64,000 nt of DNA from positions 186,001-250,000 of the forward strand of contig CAVZFQ010000015.1 of the NCBI GenBank assembly GCA_963774625.1, in the 5' to 3' direction. Below the pieces are notes generated by a model that saw nothing but the letters and a program-made list of their open reading frames with translations, was not told where the DNA came from and searched no databases. Source of the DNA: VAXT01 sp963774625 (GTDB taxonomy: Bacteria > Actinomycetota > Thermoleophilia > Gaiellales > Gaiellaceae). Positions 50,823-60,464 of this stretch are shown here, piece after piece. The position numbers were made by a program, and so were the translations under genes. Position 1 is the first letter of the stretch. Each line of letters begins with the position of its first letter.

Positions 50823-53520
50823 TTCGACCCAGGTCGGGCGCGCAAGTCGCGCCCGACCTGCACTTCTGGGCGAGCCGCTCGACGTCATCCTGCGAGACGG
50901 AGGAACGCTGCGCTTGCGCTCGCCTTCCGCAAAGGATGAGGGAGCGGTCCTAGATTTCCTCTCCTCACTATCCGAGGACAGCTTCTATCGCCGCTTCCAC
51001 GGCACCCCTTCAATCCTCCCTGCGCTCGTCGATCCATTCCTCGACCCGGACTGGTGGGACCACGGCGACTTGATCGGCACGCTTGCCGACGAGACCGGAG
51101 CCGAGCAAGTCGTAGCGCTTGCGAGCTACGTGCGACTGCGCGATCCGACAGCGGCCGAGGTGGCGTTCGCCGTGGCCGACGCACACCAGGGGCGGGGGAT
51201 CGGCACGCGCCTCTTGGAGAGGCTCGCGGCGCGCGCGGCGAGCGTCGGCATCGAGCGCTTCGTGGCCGAGGTCATTCCGGGGAACCGACCCATGCTGCGG
51301 GTCTTCGAGGAGGCGGGCTTCGCGATCGGCCGCACCTTCGAAGGCGGCACGGTGGAGGTCACGTTCCCGATCGAGCCGACAGAGGAGTACATGTCTCACG
51401 TCGACGAGCGCGACCATCTTGCCGTCGTCGCCTCACTAAGGGGTTTCTTCGCACCCAGGAGCCTCGTTGTGATCGGCGCATCCCCGAGAAGCGAGTCGAT
51501 CGGAGGTCGCCTTTTCCGCAACGTCCTCGCAGCCGAGTACTCGGGAACCGCGTACCCCGTGAACCGAGGCGGTGAGCCCGTTGCCGGTGTTCACGCGTAC
51601 GCCGGAGTCGACGAGCTGCCGGAGCGACCCGACCTCGCGATCGTCTGTGTCCCCGCTGCGCACGTCCTCGAGTCCGTCGAGGCGGCTCTCCGGAATGGCG
51701 TCACGGCGATCTGCGTCATTTCCGCAGGGTTCGCCGAGACCGGGACCGAGGGGCGTGAACGCGAGGAGCGGCTCGTTGCGCTCGTCCGGGCCCACGGTGC
51801 ACGCCTGATCGGCCCGAACTGCCTCGGAATCGCAGTCTCGAGCGCCAGTCTCAACGCCACCTTCGGCCCGCGCGCTCTTCCTCCCGGCACGATCGGCTTC
51901 TCGTCCCAGAGCGGCGCCCTCGGCCTCGCGCTGCTCGAAAAGGCGGCCGAACGAAATCTCGGCCTCTCGGCTTTCATCTCGATCGGCAATAAGGCGGACG
52001 TCTCGTCGAACGATCTCCTCGAGTACTGGGAACAGGACTCGCAGACGAACCTCGTGCTGCTGTATCTCGAGTCGTTCGGGAACCCGCGCCGGTTCGGGCG
52101 GATCGCGCGGCGGGTTGCGCGGCGCAAGCCGATCCTCGCCATGAAGAGTGGTACGACGGCCTCGGGCGCTCGCGCCGCCAGCTCGCACACGGCCGCCCTT
52201 GCAGGATCAGAGGCTGCAGTGGACGCGCTCTTCCACCAGGCCGGCGTGCTCAGAGCGGAAACCCTCGAGTCCCTGATCGACGCCGCCGCCCTCCTCTCGA
52301 CGCAACCGCTCCCGCGCGGCCGGAGAGTTGCGATTCTGACGAACGCGGGCGGCCTCGGGATTCTCGCCGCCGACGCGTGCGACGCGGAGGGACTCGAGCT
52401 CCCCGCGCTCCACTCCGGCACGGTGGCGGCCCTCTCGACCGTTCTTCCCGCAGAGGCAAGCGTCGCCAACCCGGTGGACATGCTGGGTTCCGCCACAGCG
52501 GAGACGTACAGGTTGGCCCTCCCTCTTTTGCTCGCGGACTCCTTTGTAGACAGCGTGATCGTCCTCTTTGTGCCACCCGTGATCGCCGGCGCCGAAGAGG
52601 TCGCGGCGGCGATCATCGACGCCGTCGAGAAGGCTGGACCGACGGACAAACCAGTGCTCGCAGCGATCCTCAGTGAGGGCGGGATGCCCTCGGCTCTCCA
52701 CGGGACGAACTCCATCGCTGTCTTCTCCTACCCCGAGTCGGCGGCTCGCGCCCTCGGGCTCGCCATGCGGCGCGCAGAGTGGCTGCGAAGGCCGGCCGGC
52801 ACGGTGCCTGCGGTGGACGGAGTCGACGCACAGAAGGGGAGGGCGGTCGTAGAGGCAGCTCTCCAGGATGCCGAGGAGCGGTGGCTCGACCCGAACGAAA
52901 TGCGCGCGATCTTGGATGCGTACGGCGTGCCGCTAGTCCCAGAACGTGTCGGGGAGACCAAGGACGAGGTGCTCGCTGCCGCACGTGAGCTCGGATATCC
53001 GGTCGCGGTCAAGACCGCAGAGGCCGGCGCGCACAAGACCGAGACCGGAGGTGTCGCGCTCGGGGTCGAGAATGAGGAGCAGGTGCGTGCGGCGCTCGCC
53101 CGCGTCGGGCTTCCGGCTCTTGTCCAGCCTATGGTCGAGAAGGGAGCGGAGTTGCTCGCCGGCATCGTCCAGGATCCGACGTTTGGCCCGCTCGTCGCGT
53201 TCGGCCCGGGCGGGGTCCTGGCAGAACTAATCGGAGAAGCAGGGTTTCGCATCGCTCCGCTGACCGACGCCGACGCGGAGGAGCTCGTCAAGGAGGGCAA
53301 AGCCGGACGGCTGGTGGCCGGCTACCGCGGCGCCCCGGCGGGCAACGCCGATGACCTACGCGACCTTCTCCACCGGCTCTCGCGCCTCGCACTGGACCTT
53401 CCCGAAGTTGCCGAGCTCGACCTCAACCCCGTGATCGCGCTCCCTGACCGCATCGTCGTAGTCGATGCCCGCGTCCGCGTCCGGAGGGTAGTCCAGCGCG
53501 CCCGCAGCAAGACCTGGTAG
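50815..53520 (+). CDS. GNAT acetyltransferase fused to ADP-forming acyl-CoA synthetase (Pat-like)
   Basis: 901 residues from GTG overlapping the previous stop. Residues about 22-190 are a GNAT domain (VAFAVADAHQGRGIGTRLLE). Residues about 205-480 are the CoA-binding and ligase-alpha part (FFAPRSLVVIGASPRSESIG, GFSSQSGALGLALLEKAAER, ARAASSHTAALAGSEAAVDA with the phospho-His position). Residues about 660-890 are the ATP-grasp part (YPVAVKTAEAGAHKTETGGV). E. coli PatZ has the reverse order and is a protein lysine acetyltransferase with a dead ligase part. Here His and ATP-grasp residues are present, so ligase activity is possible. It could sense acetyl-CoA and acetylate acetate-metabolism enzymes. 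Confidence 0.9.
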   Translation: MSDSTQVGRASRARPALLGEPLDVILRDGGTLRLRSPSAKDEGAVLDFLSSLSEDSFYRRFHGTPSILPALVDPFLDPDWWDHGDLIGTLADETGAEQVVALASYVRLRDPTAAEVAFAVADAHQGRGIGTRLLERLAARAASVGIERFVAEVIPGNRPMLRVFEEAGFAIGRTFEGGTVEVTFPIEPTEEYMSHVDERDHLAVVASLRGFFAPRSLVVIGASPRSESIGGRLFRNVLAAEYSGTAYPVNRGGEPVAGVHAYAGVDELPERPDLAIVCVPAAHVLESVEAALRNGVTAICVISAGFAETGTEGREREERLVALVRAHGARLIGPNCLGIAVSSASLNATFGPRALPPGTIGFSSQSGALGLALLEKAAERNLGLSAFISIGNKADVSSNDLLEYWEQDSQTNLVLLYLESFGNPRRFGRIARRVARRKPILAMKSGTTASGARAASSHTAALAGSEAAVDALFHQAGVLRAETLESLIDAAALLSTQPLPRGRRVAILTNAGGLGILAADACDAEGLELPALHSGTVAALSTVLPAEASVANPVDMLGSATAETYRLALPLLLADSFVDSVIVLFVPPVIAGAEEVAAAIIDAVEKAGPTDKPVLAAILSEGGMPSALHGTNSIAVFSYPESAARALGLAMRRAEWLRRPAGTVPAVDGVDAQKGRAVVEAALQDAEERWLDPNEMRAILDAYGVPLVPERVGETKDEVLAAARELGYPVAVKTAEAGAHKTETGGVALGVENEEQVRAALARVGLPALVQPMVEKGAELLAGIVQDPTFGPLVAFGPGGVLAELIGEAGFRIAPLTDADAEELVKEGKAGRLVAGYRGAPAGNADDLRDLLHRLSRLALDLPEVAELDLNPVIALPDRIVVVDARVRVRRVVQRARSKTW

Positions 53521-53528
53521 CCGGCCGT

Positions 53529-53545
53529 CTGCGGGTTTGCCGCGA
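53529..53545 (+). promoter_or_regulatory. Stress-block box 3 (CTGCGG-GTTTG-CCGCGA)
   Basis: Inverted repeat with 5-nt AT-rich spacer, 57 bp before the tandem USP gene. Arms match the consensus at all but the last two positions. Confidence 0.5.
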
Positions 53546-53602
53546 ACACGATGGGCGGACGCACGGATGTCCTTGAGCAGATCCCCCGCGAAGATCACAC
53601 GC

Positions 53603-54370
53603 ATGGAGGCAAGTTCGAGGACCTTCGAGCGAATCGTTGTTGGCGTCGACGACACGCCGCAGAGCATCGAGGCACTCCAGCAAGCGCAACGAATGCTCGC
53701 GCCGGGCGGGAAGCTACATCTCCTCGCAGTCGCCGACATGTCGGTCGCCGTTCACGCCGGCTACGCGGCCTCCAGAGTGGTTGACGAGGTTCAAACCGGC
53801 GCACGAGACGCCTTGGCGAGAGCGATGGAGCAGTCCGACGCCGTTGATGCGCGCCTCGTCCAGGGTGACCCCACACGATCGCTCCTCGGCGAGATCACCC
53901 GCGCGCACGCGACCCTGGTCGCCCTCGGGACGCACGGCCACAGCCGGGCAGCAGGGATCGTCCTCGGCGGCACAGCCACGACCCTTCTTCACGAAGCGCC
54001 GTGCGCGGTGTTGATCGCGCGCCCACCACGAGGATCGAAGCCGTTCCCCTCATCTCTGGCTGTCGGAATCGACGGCTCCACACAGTCGCGAAACGCCCTG
54101 AGCGCGGCTCTCGACCTCGCCAACCGGCTCCATATCCCGTTGCGGCGGATCGTTGCCATGGAGGGCAAGGCCGTCGATATCGAGGGCCTGCGCGACGTGG
54201 CCGGTCTGGAGTGGGACGAGCGTGAGCCGTTAGACGCCCTGCTGGCGGCCTCGCAGGAGAGCGACGTCGTCGTCGTGGGCAACCGTGGGCTGCACGGCAT
54301 CTCCGCCCTCGGCAGCGTCAGCGAGCGGCTCGCGCATCGCGCGCCCAGCTCGGTGCTGGTCGTTCGCTAG
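53603..54370 (+). CDS. Universal stress protein, tandem domains
   Basis: 255 residues. Domain 1 (about 8-140) runs from RTFERIVVGVDDTPQSIEAL to VALGTHGHSRAAGIVLGGTA, with the GTHGHSxxxxxxxGG ATP loop and APCAVLIAR. Domain 2 (about 150-255) runs from SSLAVGIDGSTQSRNALSAA to VVVGNRGLHGISALGSVSER and PSSVLVVR. Two-domain USPs of this kind are typical of hypoxia and dormancy regulons in mycobacteria. The 3' end overlaps the convergent phosphoketolase gene by 4 bp. Confidence 0.9.
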   Translation: MEASSRTFERIVVGVDDTPQSIEALQQAQRMLAPGGKLHLLAVADMSVAVHAGYAASRVVDEVQTGARDALARAMEQSDAVDARLVQGDPTRSLLGEITRAHATLVALGTHGHSRAAGIVLGGTATTLLHEAPCAVLIARPPRGSKPFPSSLAVGIDGSTQSRNALSAALDLANRLHIPLRRIVAMEGKAVDIEGLRDVAGLEWDEREPLDALLAASQESDVVVVGNRGLHGISALGSVSERLAHRAPSSVLVVR

Positions 54371-56763
54371 CCGGCCGCCCAGGTCCAGTCCCGCACATCC
54401 GGATGATCGTCGCCGTGCTCCCGCGTCCAGGCGCGGTAGCGGAGACGCTCGTCCGACATGTGCTGGCGGAGCCCGGCAACCTTGGCCCGGAGCCCCGGAA
54501 CACGGTCGATGACGTCGACCACCAGGTGGAACCGGTCGAGGTCGTTGAGCATCACCATGTCGAAAGGTGTCGTCGTCGTCCCTTCCTCCTTGTACCCACG
54601 CACGTGGAGGTTCTCGTGGTTCGCACGCCGGTACGTGAGGCGGTGGATGAGCCAGGGGTAGCCGTGGTAGGCGAAGACGATCGGCCGATCGGTCGTGAAG
54701 ATGGCGTCGAACTCGCGGTCGGGTAGCCCGTGAGGATGCTCGCTCTCGGGCTGCAAACGCATCAGGTCGACGACGTTCACGACCCGCACTTTCAGGTCAG
54801 GGAGATGCTCGCGAAGGATCGAGGCGGCGGCGATGGTCTCGAGGGTCGGCACGTCGCCGGCGCAGCCCAGCACGACGTCCGGCTGCCCGCCGTCGTCGCT
54901 CGAGGCCCAGTCCCAGATCCCGAGCCCGCGCGTGCAGTGGTGGATCGCGTCCTCCATCGACAAATAGTTGAGCGCCGGCTGCTTCCCGGCGACGATCACG
55001 TTCACGTAGTGGCGGCTGCGCAGGCAGTGGTCCGCGACGGAGAGGAGCGTGTTCGCATCCGGCGGCAGGTACACGCGGATGATCTCGGCCTTCTTGTTCA
55101 CGACGTGGTCGATGAATCCGGGGTCCTGATGGGAGAAGCCGTTGTGATCCTGGCGCCACACGTGCGAAGACAGCAGGTAGTTCAGAGACGCGATGGGGCG
55201 ACGCCAGGGAATCGTCCGCGTCACCTTGAGCCACTTCGCGTGCTGGTTGAACATCGAGTCGACGATGTGGATGAAGGCCTCGTAGCAGTTGAAGAGGCCG
55301 TGCCTGCCGGTGAGGAGATAGCCCTCGAGCCAGCCCTGGCAGAGGTGCTCGGAAAGGATCTCCATGACGCGGCCGTCTGGCGACAGGCCTTCGTCGGAAG
55401 GATCCGTCTCTGCGTTCCAGGTCCGACCCGTGACCTCGAAGACGTCCCCGAGCCGGTTCGACGCCGTCTCATCGGGCCCGAAGAGCCGGAAGTTGTCCTC
55501 GTTGCGGGTGACCACATCACGGAGAAAGCGACCAAGCACCCGTGTAGCCTCGGCCATGGTGGTCGCGGGGCTCGGGACGTCCACGGCGTAGTCGCGAAAG
55601 TCGGGCAGAACGAGGTCGCGAAGCAGAGCACCTCCGTTCGCATGCGGGTTCGCACTCATCCGCCGGTCGCCTTCTGGAGCAAGGGTGGCGAGGTCCGAGA
55701 CCAGCGCTCCGTCCTCGTCGAAGAGCTCCTCTGGGCGGTAGCTCCGCAGCCATTCGTCGAGCACGCGCAGGTGGTCGGGGTTGTCGCGCACATCGGTCAT
55801 GGGAACCTGGTGCGAGCGCCATGAGCCCTCGACCGGGAGCCCGTCCACCTTCTTCGGGCCGGTCCACCCCTTTGGGGTGCGCAGGACGATCACGGGCCAC
55901 GTCGGCCGGCCGCTCAACCCGTCCGTACGAGCCGAGTGCTGGATGCTGGCGATGTCGTCGAGGGCGTCGTCGAGCGCGGCCGCAAACCGTTCGTGGACGG
56001 CACTCGGCTCCTCGCCCTCGAAGCCGCCCGTGACGAGAAGGGGGCGGTAGCCGTGTCCCTCGAAGAAGGACACGAGCTCCTCCTCCGGGATGCGTGCGAG
56101 GACCGTCGGGTTGGCGATCTTGTAGCCGTTCAGGTGGAGGATCGGCAGCACCGCGCCGTCCGTCTTCGGGTTCAGGAACTTGTTCGAGTGCCAGCTGGCG
56201 GCCAGAGGACCCGTCTCGGCCTCGCCGTCGCCGACGACGCACGCAACGAGGAGGTCGGGATTGTCGAACGCGGCCCCGTACGCGTGCGTCAGCGCGTAAC
56301 CGAGCTCCCCGCCCTCGTGGATCGAGCCCGGAGTCTCGGGCGCGACGTGGCTGGGGATTCCTCCGGGGAAGGAGAACTGCCTGAAGAGCTCACGCAGGCC
56401 GTTTTCGTCGCGCGTCACCTGGGGGTACACCTCTGAATAGGTGCCTTCGAGATAGGCGTTCGCGACGAGGCCCGGGCCTCCGTGACCAGGTCCCGTGATG
56501 TAGAGCGCGCTCAGGTTCCGCGCCTGGATCACGCGGTTGAGGTGCGCGTAGACGAGGTTGAGGCCCGGCGTCGTCCCGAAGTGCCCGAGGAGGCGCGGCT
56601 TGACGTGCTCGGCGGCGAGGGGCTCCCGTAGAAGCGGGTTGTCGAGCAGGAAGATTTGACCGACCGAGAGGTAGTTCGCCGCGCGCCAGTACGCGTCGAT
56701 CAGCTGCAACTCGTCAGCCGACAATGGCTCCGTTTCGGCTGCTGTCCGCTCTCTGGTCGTCAC
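54367..56763 (-). CDS. xfp: Xylulose-5-phosphate/fructose-6-phosphate phosphoketolase
   Basis: 798 residues, full length for the family. TGPGHGGPGLVANAYLEGTY, VGDGEAETGPLAASWHSNKF (thiamine diphosphate site), GSWRSHQVPMTDVRDN and the C-terminal GLPDREFDAIFTTDRPIVFA are phosphoketolase hallmarks. It cleaves xylulose-5-P or fructose-6-P with phosphate to acetyl phosphate plus a sugar phosphate. GTG start 6 nt after a TAGGCT box that contains the stop codon of the preceding gene. With the acetate kinase at 61.7 kb it yields acetate and ATP. Confidence 0.97.
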   Translation of the reverse strand: MTTRERTAAETEPLSADELQLIDAYWRAANYLSVGQIFLLDNPLLREPLAAEHVKPRLLGHFGTTPGLNLVYAHLNRVIQARNLSALYITGPGHGGPGLVANAYLEGTYSEVYPQVTRDENGLRELFRQFSFPGGIPSHVAPETPGSIHEGGELGYALTHAYGAAFDNPDLLVACVVGDGEAETGPLAASWHSNKFLNPKTDGAVLPILHLNGYKIANPTVLARIPEEELVSFFEGHGYRPLLVTGGFEGEEPSAVHERFAAALDDALDDIASIQHSARTDGLSGRPTWPVIVLRTPKGWTGPKKVDGLPVEGSWRSHQVPMTDVRDNPDHLRVLDEWLRSYRPEELFDEDGALVSDLATLAPEGDRRMSANPHANGGALLRDLVLPDFRDYAVDVPSPATTMAEATRVLGRFLRDVVTRNEDNFRLFGPDETASNRLGDVFEVTGRTWNAETDPSDEGLSPDGRVMEILSEHLCQGWLEGYLLTGRHGLFNCYEAFIHIVDSMFNQHAKWLKVTRTIPWRRPIASLNYLLSSHVWRQDHNGFSHQDPGFIDHVVNKKAEIIRVYLPPDANTLLSVADHCLRSRHYVNVIVAGKQPALNYLSMEDAIHHCTRGLGIWDWASSDDGGQPDVVLGCAGDVPTLETIAAASILREHLPDLKVRVVNVVDLMRLQPESEHPHGLPDREFDAIFTTDRPIVFAYHGYPWLIHRLTYRRANHENLHVRGYKEEGTTTTPFDMVMLNDLDRFHLVVDVIDRVPGLRAKVAGLRQHMSDERLRYRAWTREHGDDHPDVRDWTWAAG

Positions 56764-56772
56764 AGGCCGAGC

Positions 56773-57090
56773 CTACCGCTCGATCTGCTCGCCTGATGAC
56801 TCCCACACATAAGCAGGGCGCGCGATCCTCGGGTCGCCGTCCACGAGGGGGCGCCACGCGTCGAACGCCTGGTTCACCATCCACCGGAACGGATCCTCGA
56901 CCAGATCGTCGACTGCCGATTCCACCTCGTGCCCCTCGAACACGAAGACGACCGCGTCGGCGGCCAGGTAGACGCTGTGCCTCGTGATGCCGAGCTCGCC
57001 GGGATCGAAGGGTGGGCCTTTCGCGATGAGCTCCGCAGCGCGCGGCTCGGCGCCCGGCTTCAAGCGTGCGAGGATAGCGATCTGTTCCAC
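56773..57090 (-). CDS. Small conserved protein, single-domain paralogue of the 62.8-kb protein
   Basis: 105 residues from GTG with GAAGGAGG just upstream. Pattern: AILARLKPGAEPRAAELIAK, GPPFDPGELGITRHSVYLAA, VVFVFEGHEVESAVDDLVED, then WRPLVDGDPRIARPAYVWES. The same elements in the same order form the C-terminal half of the protein at 62782-63459. The beta-alpha-beta-beta layout suggests a dimeric alpha/beta-barrel (ferredoxin-like) fold. It lies between the exporter operon and xfp, all in one direction. Function unknown. Confidence 0.6.
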   Translation of the reverse strand: MEQIAILARLKPGAEPRAAELIAKGPPFDPGELGITRHSVYLAADAVVFVFEGHEVESAVDDLVEDPFRWMVNQAFDAWRPLVDGDPRIARPAYVWESSGEQIER

Positions 57091-57135
57091 GGCTCCTCCT
57101 TCTCCAGAGACAGTTTCGCACGGAGATAAGTCACT

Positions 57136-60100
57136 TCACTGGTAACGGAGCGCCTCAGCCGGCCGGATCCGGGACGCTCGGAGCGCAGGTGCGGCGGTCG
57201 CGGCCAGCGCGACGAGGTAGACGACGAGGAAGATGACGCCGAGGTTCACCCAGGGCACGACCAGGGTGATGTTCTCCCAGCTCGGCGACTTCCTCGAGTC
57301 GAGGACGATCTCGTATGTGAGGAGCAGGCCGAGTCCCGTCCCGACGACGATCGACGTGAGTGCAATGAAGGACGACTCGAGAAGGAAGACGGCCTGCACC
57401 ATTCCGCGCCGGAAGCCGATCGCCCGTAGGACCCCGATCTGCTGACGCCGCTCGGCGACTGCCCGAGCGCTGATCACTCCGAGCGCTGCGACGCCGACGA
57501 TCAACCCGAGTCCCATGAAGCCCTGGATGAGTCGATTGAACGTGAGGCTGGCGGCGACGGCGTCGTCGACGACCTTCTGGATCGACTCGGCTTCCATGCC
57601 ACGCGCGAGGAACGCTGATTCCAGTCGAGCAGCGGCGTCTTCGGCATCGACACCCGGCGCCAGCGCGAAGTAGTGGATCGTCGGCAGGAACCGTCCCGGA
57701 AATGCGCGCTGGAGGGTCGCCTGCGAGGCCGAGATCCCGACCATCTCGAGCGGCGCCCCGTCCTTGAGGACGCCGATGACCGTCAGCCGCAGCGTCCGGC
57801 CGGTCTGTGGATCGCGCATCTGAATCGGAACGGGGTCGAACACACCGTCCTCGACGTAGAAGCCGCTGAGCCGAAAGTCCGGCGGTATCGCGAAGCCCCA
57901 GTTGTCGCGACGCGGCGCCACCGTGGCGTCGACGACCGCCAGGCCCGGCCGGTCCGCCATTGCGTCCCAGACCTCTCGCGCAGACCCGTAGCCGCGGGCC
58001 GTCGCGCCGAGACCGAACGTCGTATGCTCGAGGAACGAACGGTCGAGACCGCGCGCCACGTAGCTTTCAGCCGGCCGCTCTGCGCTCAACTGTCGAGCCT
58101 TGACCGACAACACGGACTGGCTCCCGACCACCGGGAAGTCGGTCGCGCGGATCCCAGGGGCAGCTTGCAGGGCGGCACGCATGTCGGCGATCGGCGCGCC
58201 GGCCGAGGTGCCTGCGCGTACCTGGAAGCCTCCGCCGAACTCCTCGACGTTGTCGAGGGCTGCGGTGAAGGAGCCCGGTGCCGCAGTGCCGGTAACGAGC
58301 GTGAAGACGACGAGCGTGAACATCGCGAGGGTCGCCCCCGTGCGGAATCGGGCCTTGAGCGGATACGTCATCGCCAGCCGTACGACCGGCGCCAGGCTCG
58401 GCGCACGGCCGAAGACGAGGCTTGCGCCGCGGAGCAGGAGGTCGGCGTTGAAGACCATCACCCAGACTGCCCCGATGACCGTCATGAGGCCGGAGATGAT
58501 CCACGTCGAGAAGTCCATCGAGATCTGGCCGAACACGGCCTCCCATGCCTCCCACGGCATGAGCATCAGCACAACAAGTGCCAGGCCACAGGCCGTGTAC
58601 GCGAGCCGCTCCGAAGCTCCGAGCAGGCGCAGGATCGGAACCAGCGAGATCACCACGAGCGAGATGCCGAGCATGAGAGCCGTTGCCGCATCGGCCGCCG
58701 CGCCGCTCATCGCGATGAACGCGCCGAGCGCGAGGCCGAGCACAGCCAGGATCCAGCGGCGGCTCTTCTTCGAGCTGGGCGGCTCGGGAAGATTGCGGAT
58801 CGCGGTCGAGATCGTCATCACGCTCACGCGCCAGGCGGAGACAGCAACGACGACGAGCGTCAGCAACACCCCGATGGCGAAAGCGACCACGAGGCTGCGC
58901 CACGCGACTGCGTACTCGACCTGAAGGCCCGCGTCAGAGTCTTCTGCGCCGAAGGCGCTCGCGATGGCAATGACCATCCCGTAGGCGACGACTGCCCCTA
59001 GCGCGGCGCCGATCACGGCCGCCACGACGTCGTAGGCAGCGCCTTCGAACACGAACATCTGGACGAGGTGAGTGCGCCTCGTCCCGACGGCGCGAGCGAT
59101 GCCGAGCTCACCACGCCGTTCGGCGGCGAGCATGACGAAGATCAGGAAGATGAGGAGGATTCCGGCCGCGATCGAGAACGTGCCGAACGTCGTGAAGAGC
59201 GACATGAAGGAGTTGCCGGCCGCGTCGGCGTCGGCAATCGCGTCCTGCTTCGCCGTCACGACCTCGAGCCCGAGCACAGCGGTGGTCGGCCGCAGGCTTT
59301 CGGCGACCTGGTCCGAGAGCCCTACGCCGTCGTTCCCCTCGCCGCGGTTCGAGACGAGCACGTGCTTGATGCGGCCTTGCTTGGCCAGCAGAGTCTGTGC
59401 CCGATCGAGGGGCACGAGCAGTGCCGCATCGGCTGTTCCGGCGCCATCGAAGTGGACGACCTGGCGCACTCGAACCGCGACCTGGGTCTCGCCGACGAAA
59501 ATCATCACCCGATCGCCCGATTCCGCGCGCAGGTCGCGGGCGGCCCGGTCGTTGAGGTAGATCTCGCGCGGGCCAAGGTCGTTGAGCGAGACCTTCCCGC
59601 CGTCGACGTCTCGAATCGGGGCAAAGCCCTTCATGCGGGCCGGATCGGGGGCAAAGAGGATGACCGTTGGCTCTGTCTGCCGAGTCGCCGGCGCCTGGAG
59701 CGCGACCTCCTCGATGATCGCGCCGGTGACACCGTCCGTGAGTTCCGGACCGAGAGCCGACTCGATGCGCTCTACGACCTGAGCATCGAAGTAACCGGTG
59801 CCGGTCGCCTGGCCAAGCTCTCCGGAGATGTCTTCTGCGGCGCCCCGGGCCGAGATGACCTCGTCGGTCTCCCCGAGCACCTTTGTCGACGTCGCGCGGA
59901 TCGTATGGCTCATCGTGTCTCCGGTCGTGAGCGCTGCCGCGATGATCGTGGTGCCGAGCATCAGGCCGACGATGATCAGAGCCGTTCGCCCACGCCGCCG
60001 CGGCATGTTGCGGACACCGAGCTTGAAGAGCACGCGATTCCGCAACGCGAGCGCCCCCACGGCTCCGAGAGCGACGGTGACGAGGACAGCGAGGACGACA

Positions 60101-60138
60101 ACGAGCTTGTCCATCGGGATGCCGAAGAGCTCGTTCAT
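57136..60138 (-). CDS. MacB/FtsX-like ABC exporter permease, two repeats
   Basis: 1000 residues. Each half has a first helix, a large outer domain and three more helices of the FtsX type. Half 1: RTALIIVGLMLGTTIIAAAL, then ERRGELGIARAVGTRRTHLV. Half 2: RTGATLAMFTLVVFTLVTGT, then ERRQQIGVLRAIGFRRGMVQ. The end APALRASRIRPAEALRYQ is the standard coupling segment. A leading helix (LVVVLAVLVTVALGAVGALA) and four central helices complete it. Works with the ATPase encoded two genes upstream, probably moving lipids, lipoproteins or peptides across the membrane. Confidence 0.92.
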   Translation of the reverse strand: MNELFGIPMDKLVVVLAVLVTVALGAVGALALRNRVLFKLGVRNMPRRRGRTALIIVGLMLGTTIIAAALTTGDTMSHTIRATSTKVLGETDEVISARGAAEDISGELGQATGTGYFDAQVVERIESALGPELTDGVTGAIIEEVALQAPATRQTEPTVILFAPDPARMKGFAPIRDVDGGKVSLNDLGPREIYLNDRAARDLRAESGDRVMIFVGETQVAVRVRQVVHFDGAGTADAALLVPLDRAQTLLAKQGRIKHVLVSNRGEGNDGVGLSDQVAESLRPTTAVLGLEVVTAKQDAIADADAAGNSFMSLFTTFGTFSIAAGILLIFLIFVMLAAERRGELGIARAVGTRRTHLVQMFVFEGAAYDVVAAVIGAALGAVVAYGMVIAIASAFGAEDSDAGLQVEYAVAWRSLVVAFAIGVLLTLVVVAVSAWRVSVMTISTAIRNLPEPPSSKKSRRWILAVLGLALGAFIAMSGAAADAATALMLGISLVVISLVPILRLLGASERLAYTACGLALVVLMLMPWEAWEAVFGQISMDFSTWIISGLMTVIGAVWVMVFNADLLLRGASLVFGRAPSLAPVVRLAMTYPLKARFRTGATLAMFTLVVFTLVTGTAAPGSFTAALDNVEEFGGGFQVRAGTSAGAPIADMRAALQAAPGIRATDFPVVGSQSVLSVKARQLSAERPAESYVARGLDRSFLEHTTFGLGATARGYGSAREVWDAMADRPGLAVVDATVAPRRDNWGFAIPPDFRLSGFYVEDGVFDPVPIQMRDPQTGRTLRLTVIGVLKDGAPLEMVGISASQATLQRAFPGRFLPTIHYFALAPGVDAEDAAARLESAFLARGMEAESIQKVVDDAVAASLTFNRLIQGFMGLGLIVGVAALGVISARAVAERRQQIGVLRAIGFRRGMVQAVFLLESSFIALTSIVVGTGLGLLLTYEIVLDSRKSPSWENITLVVPWVNLGVIFLVVYLVALAATAAPALRASRIRPAEALRYQ

Positions 60139-60464
60139 GCGATCGAGCCTTGTGGCGCATCGGCCAGCACGACTTCGTACGTCTCACGTCCCGGCGCCGC
60201 GCGATAGAGAGTCACGAACTTCTCGACCTGCTCTGCGTAGAAGCCACGTCCGCCTGCGATTCCGGCGTCAGCGGCCTCCTCGGTCGACCAGAAGGTCAGT
60301 ACGAGCGCCTTGCCCTCGTCGGAAAGGAGGACGTAGACACCTTCGTATCCCTCCTGATCATGTAGGGCCGGGAGCACCGATTCGCGGAACAGCTCGACCG
60401 CGTCGTCGATGCTCATCCGGACGGGGTCGATCTCGGCCATTGTCGCTCGAGCGACCATGCTCAC
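60135..60464 (-). CDS. Small ABM-like (dimeric alpha/beta barrel) protein inside the exporter operon
   Basis: 109 residues from GTG (GTGA overlap with the ATPase stop); ATG 60440 is an alternative. Pattern MSIDDAVELFRESVLPALHD, GYEGVYVLLSDEGKALVLTF, WSTEEAADAGIAGGRGFYAE resembles the antibiotic biosynthesis monooxygenase (ABM)/heme-monooxygenase fold, in which EGYEG and W positions are common. It overlaps both flanking exporter genes by 4 bp, so its product is made in step with the exporter. It may handle or sense the exported compound. Confidence 0.65.
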   Translation of the reverse strand: MSMVARATMAEIDPVRMSIDDAVELFRESVLPALHDQEGYEGVYVLLSDEGKALVLTFWSTEEAADAGIAGGRGFYAEQVEKFVTLYRAAPGRETYEVVLADAPQGSIA

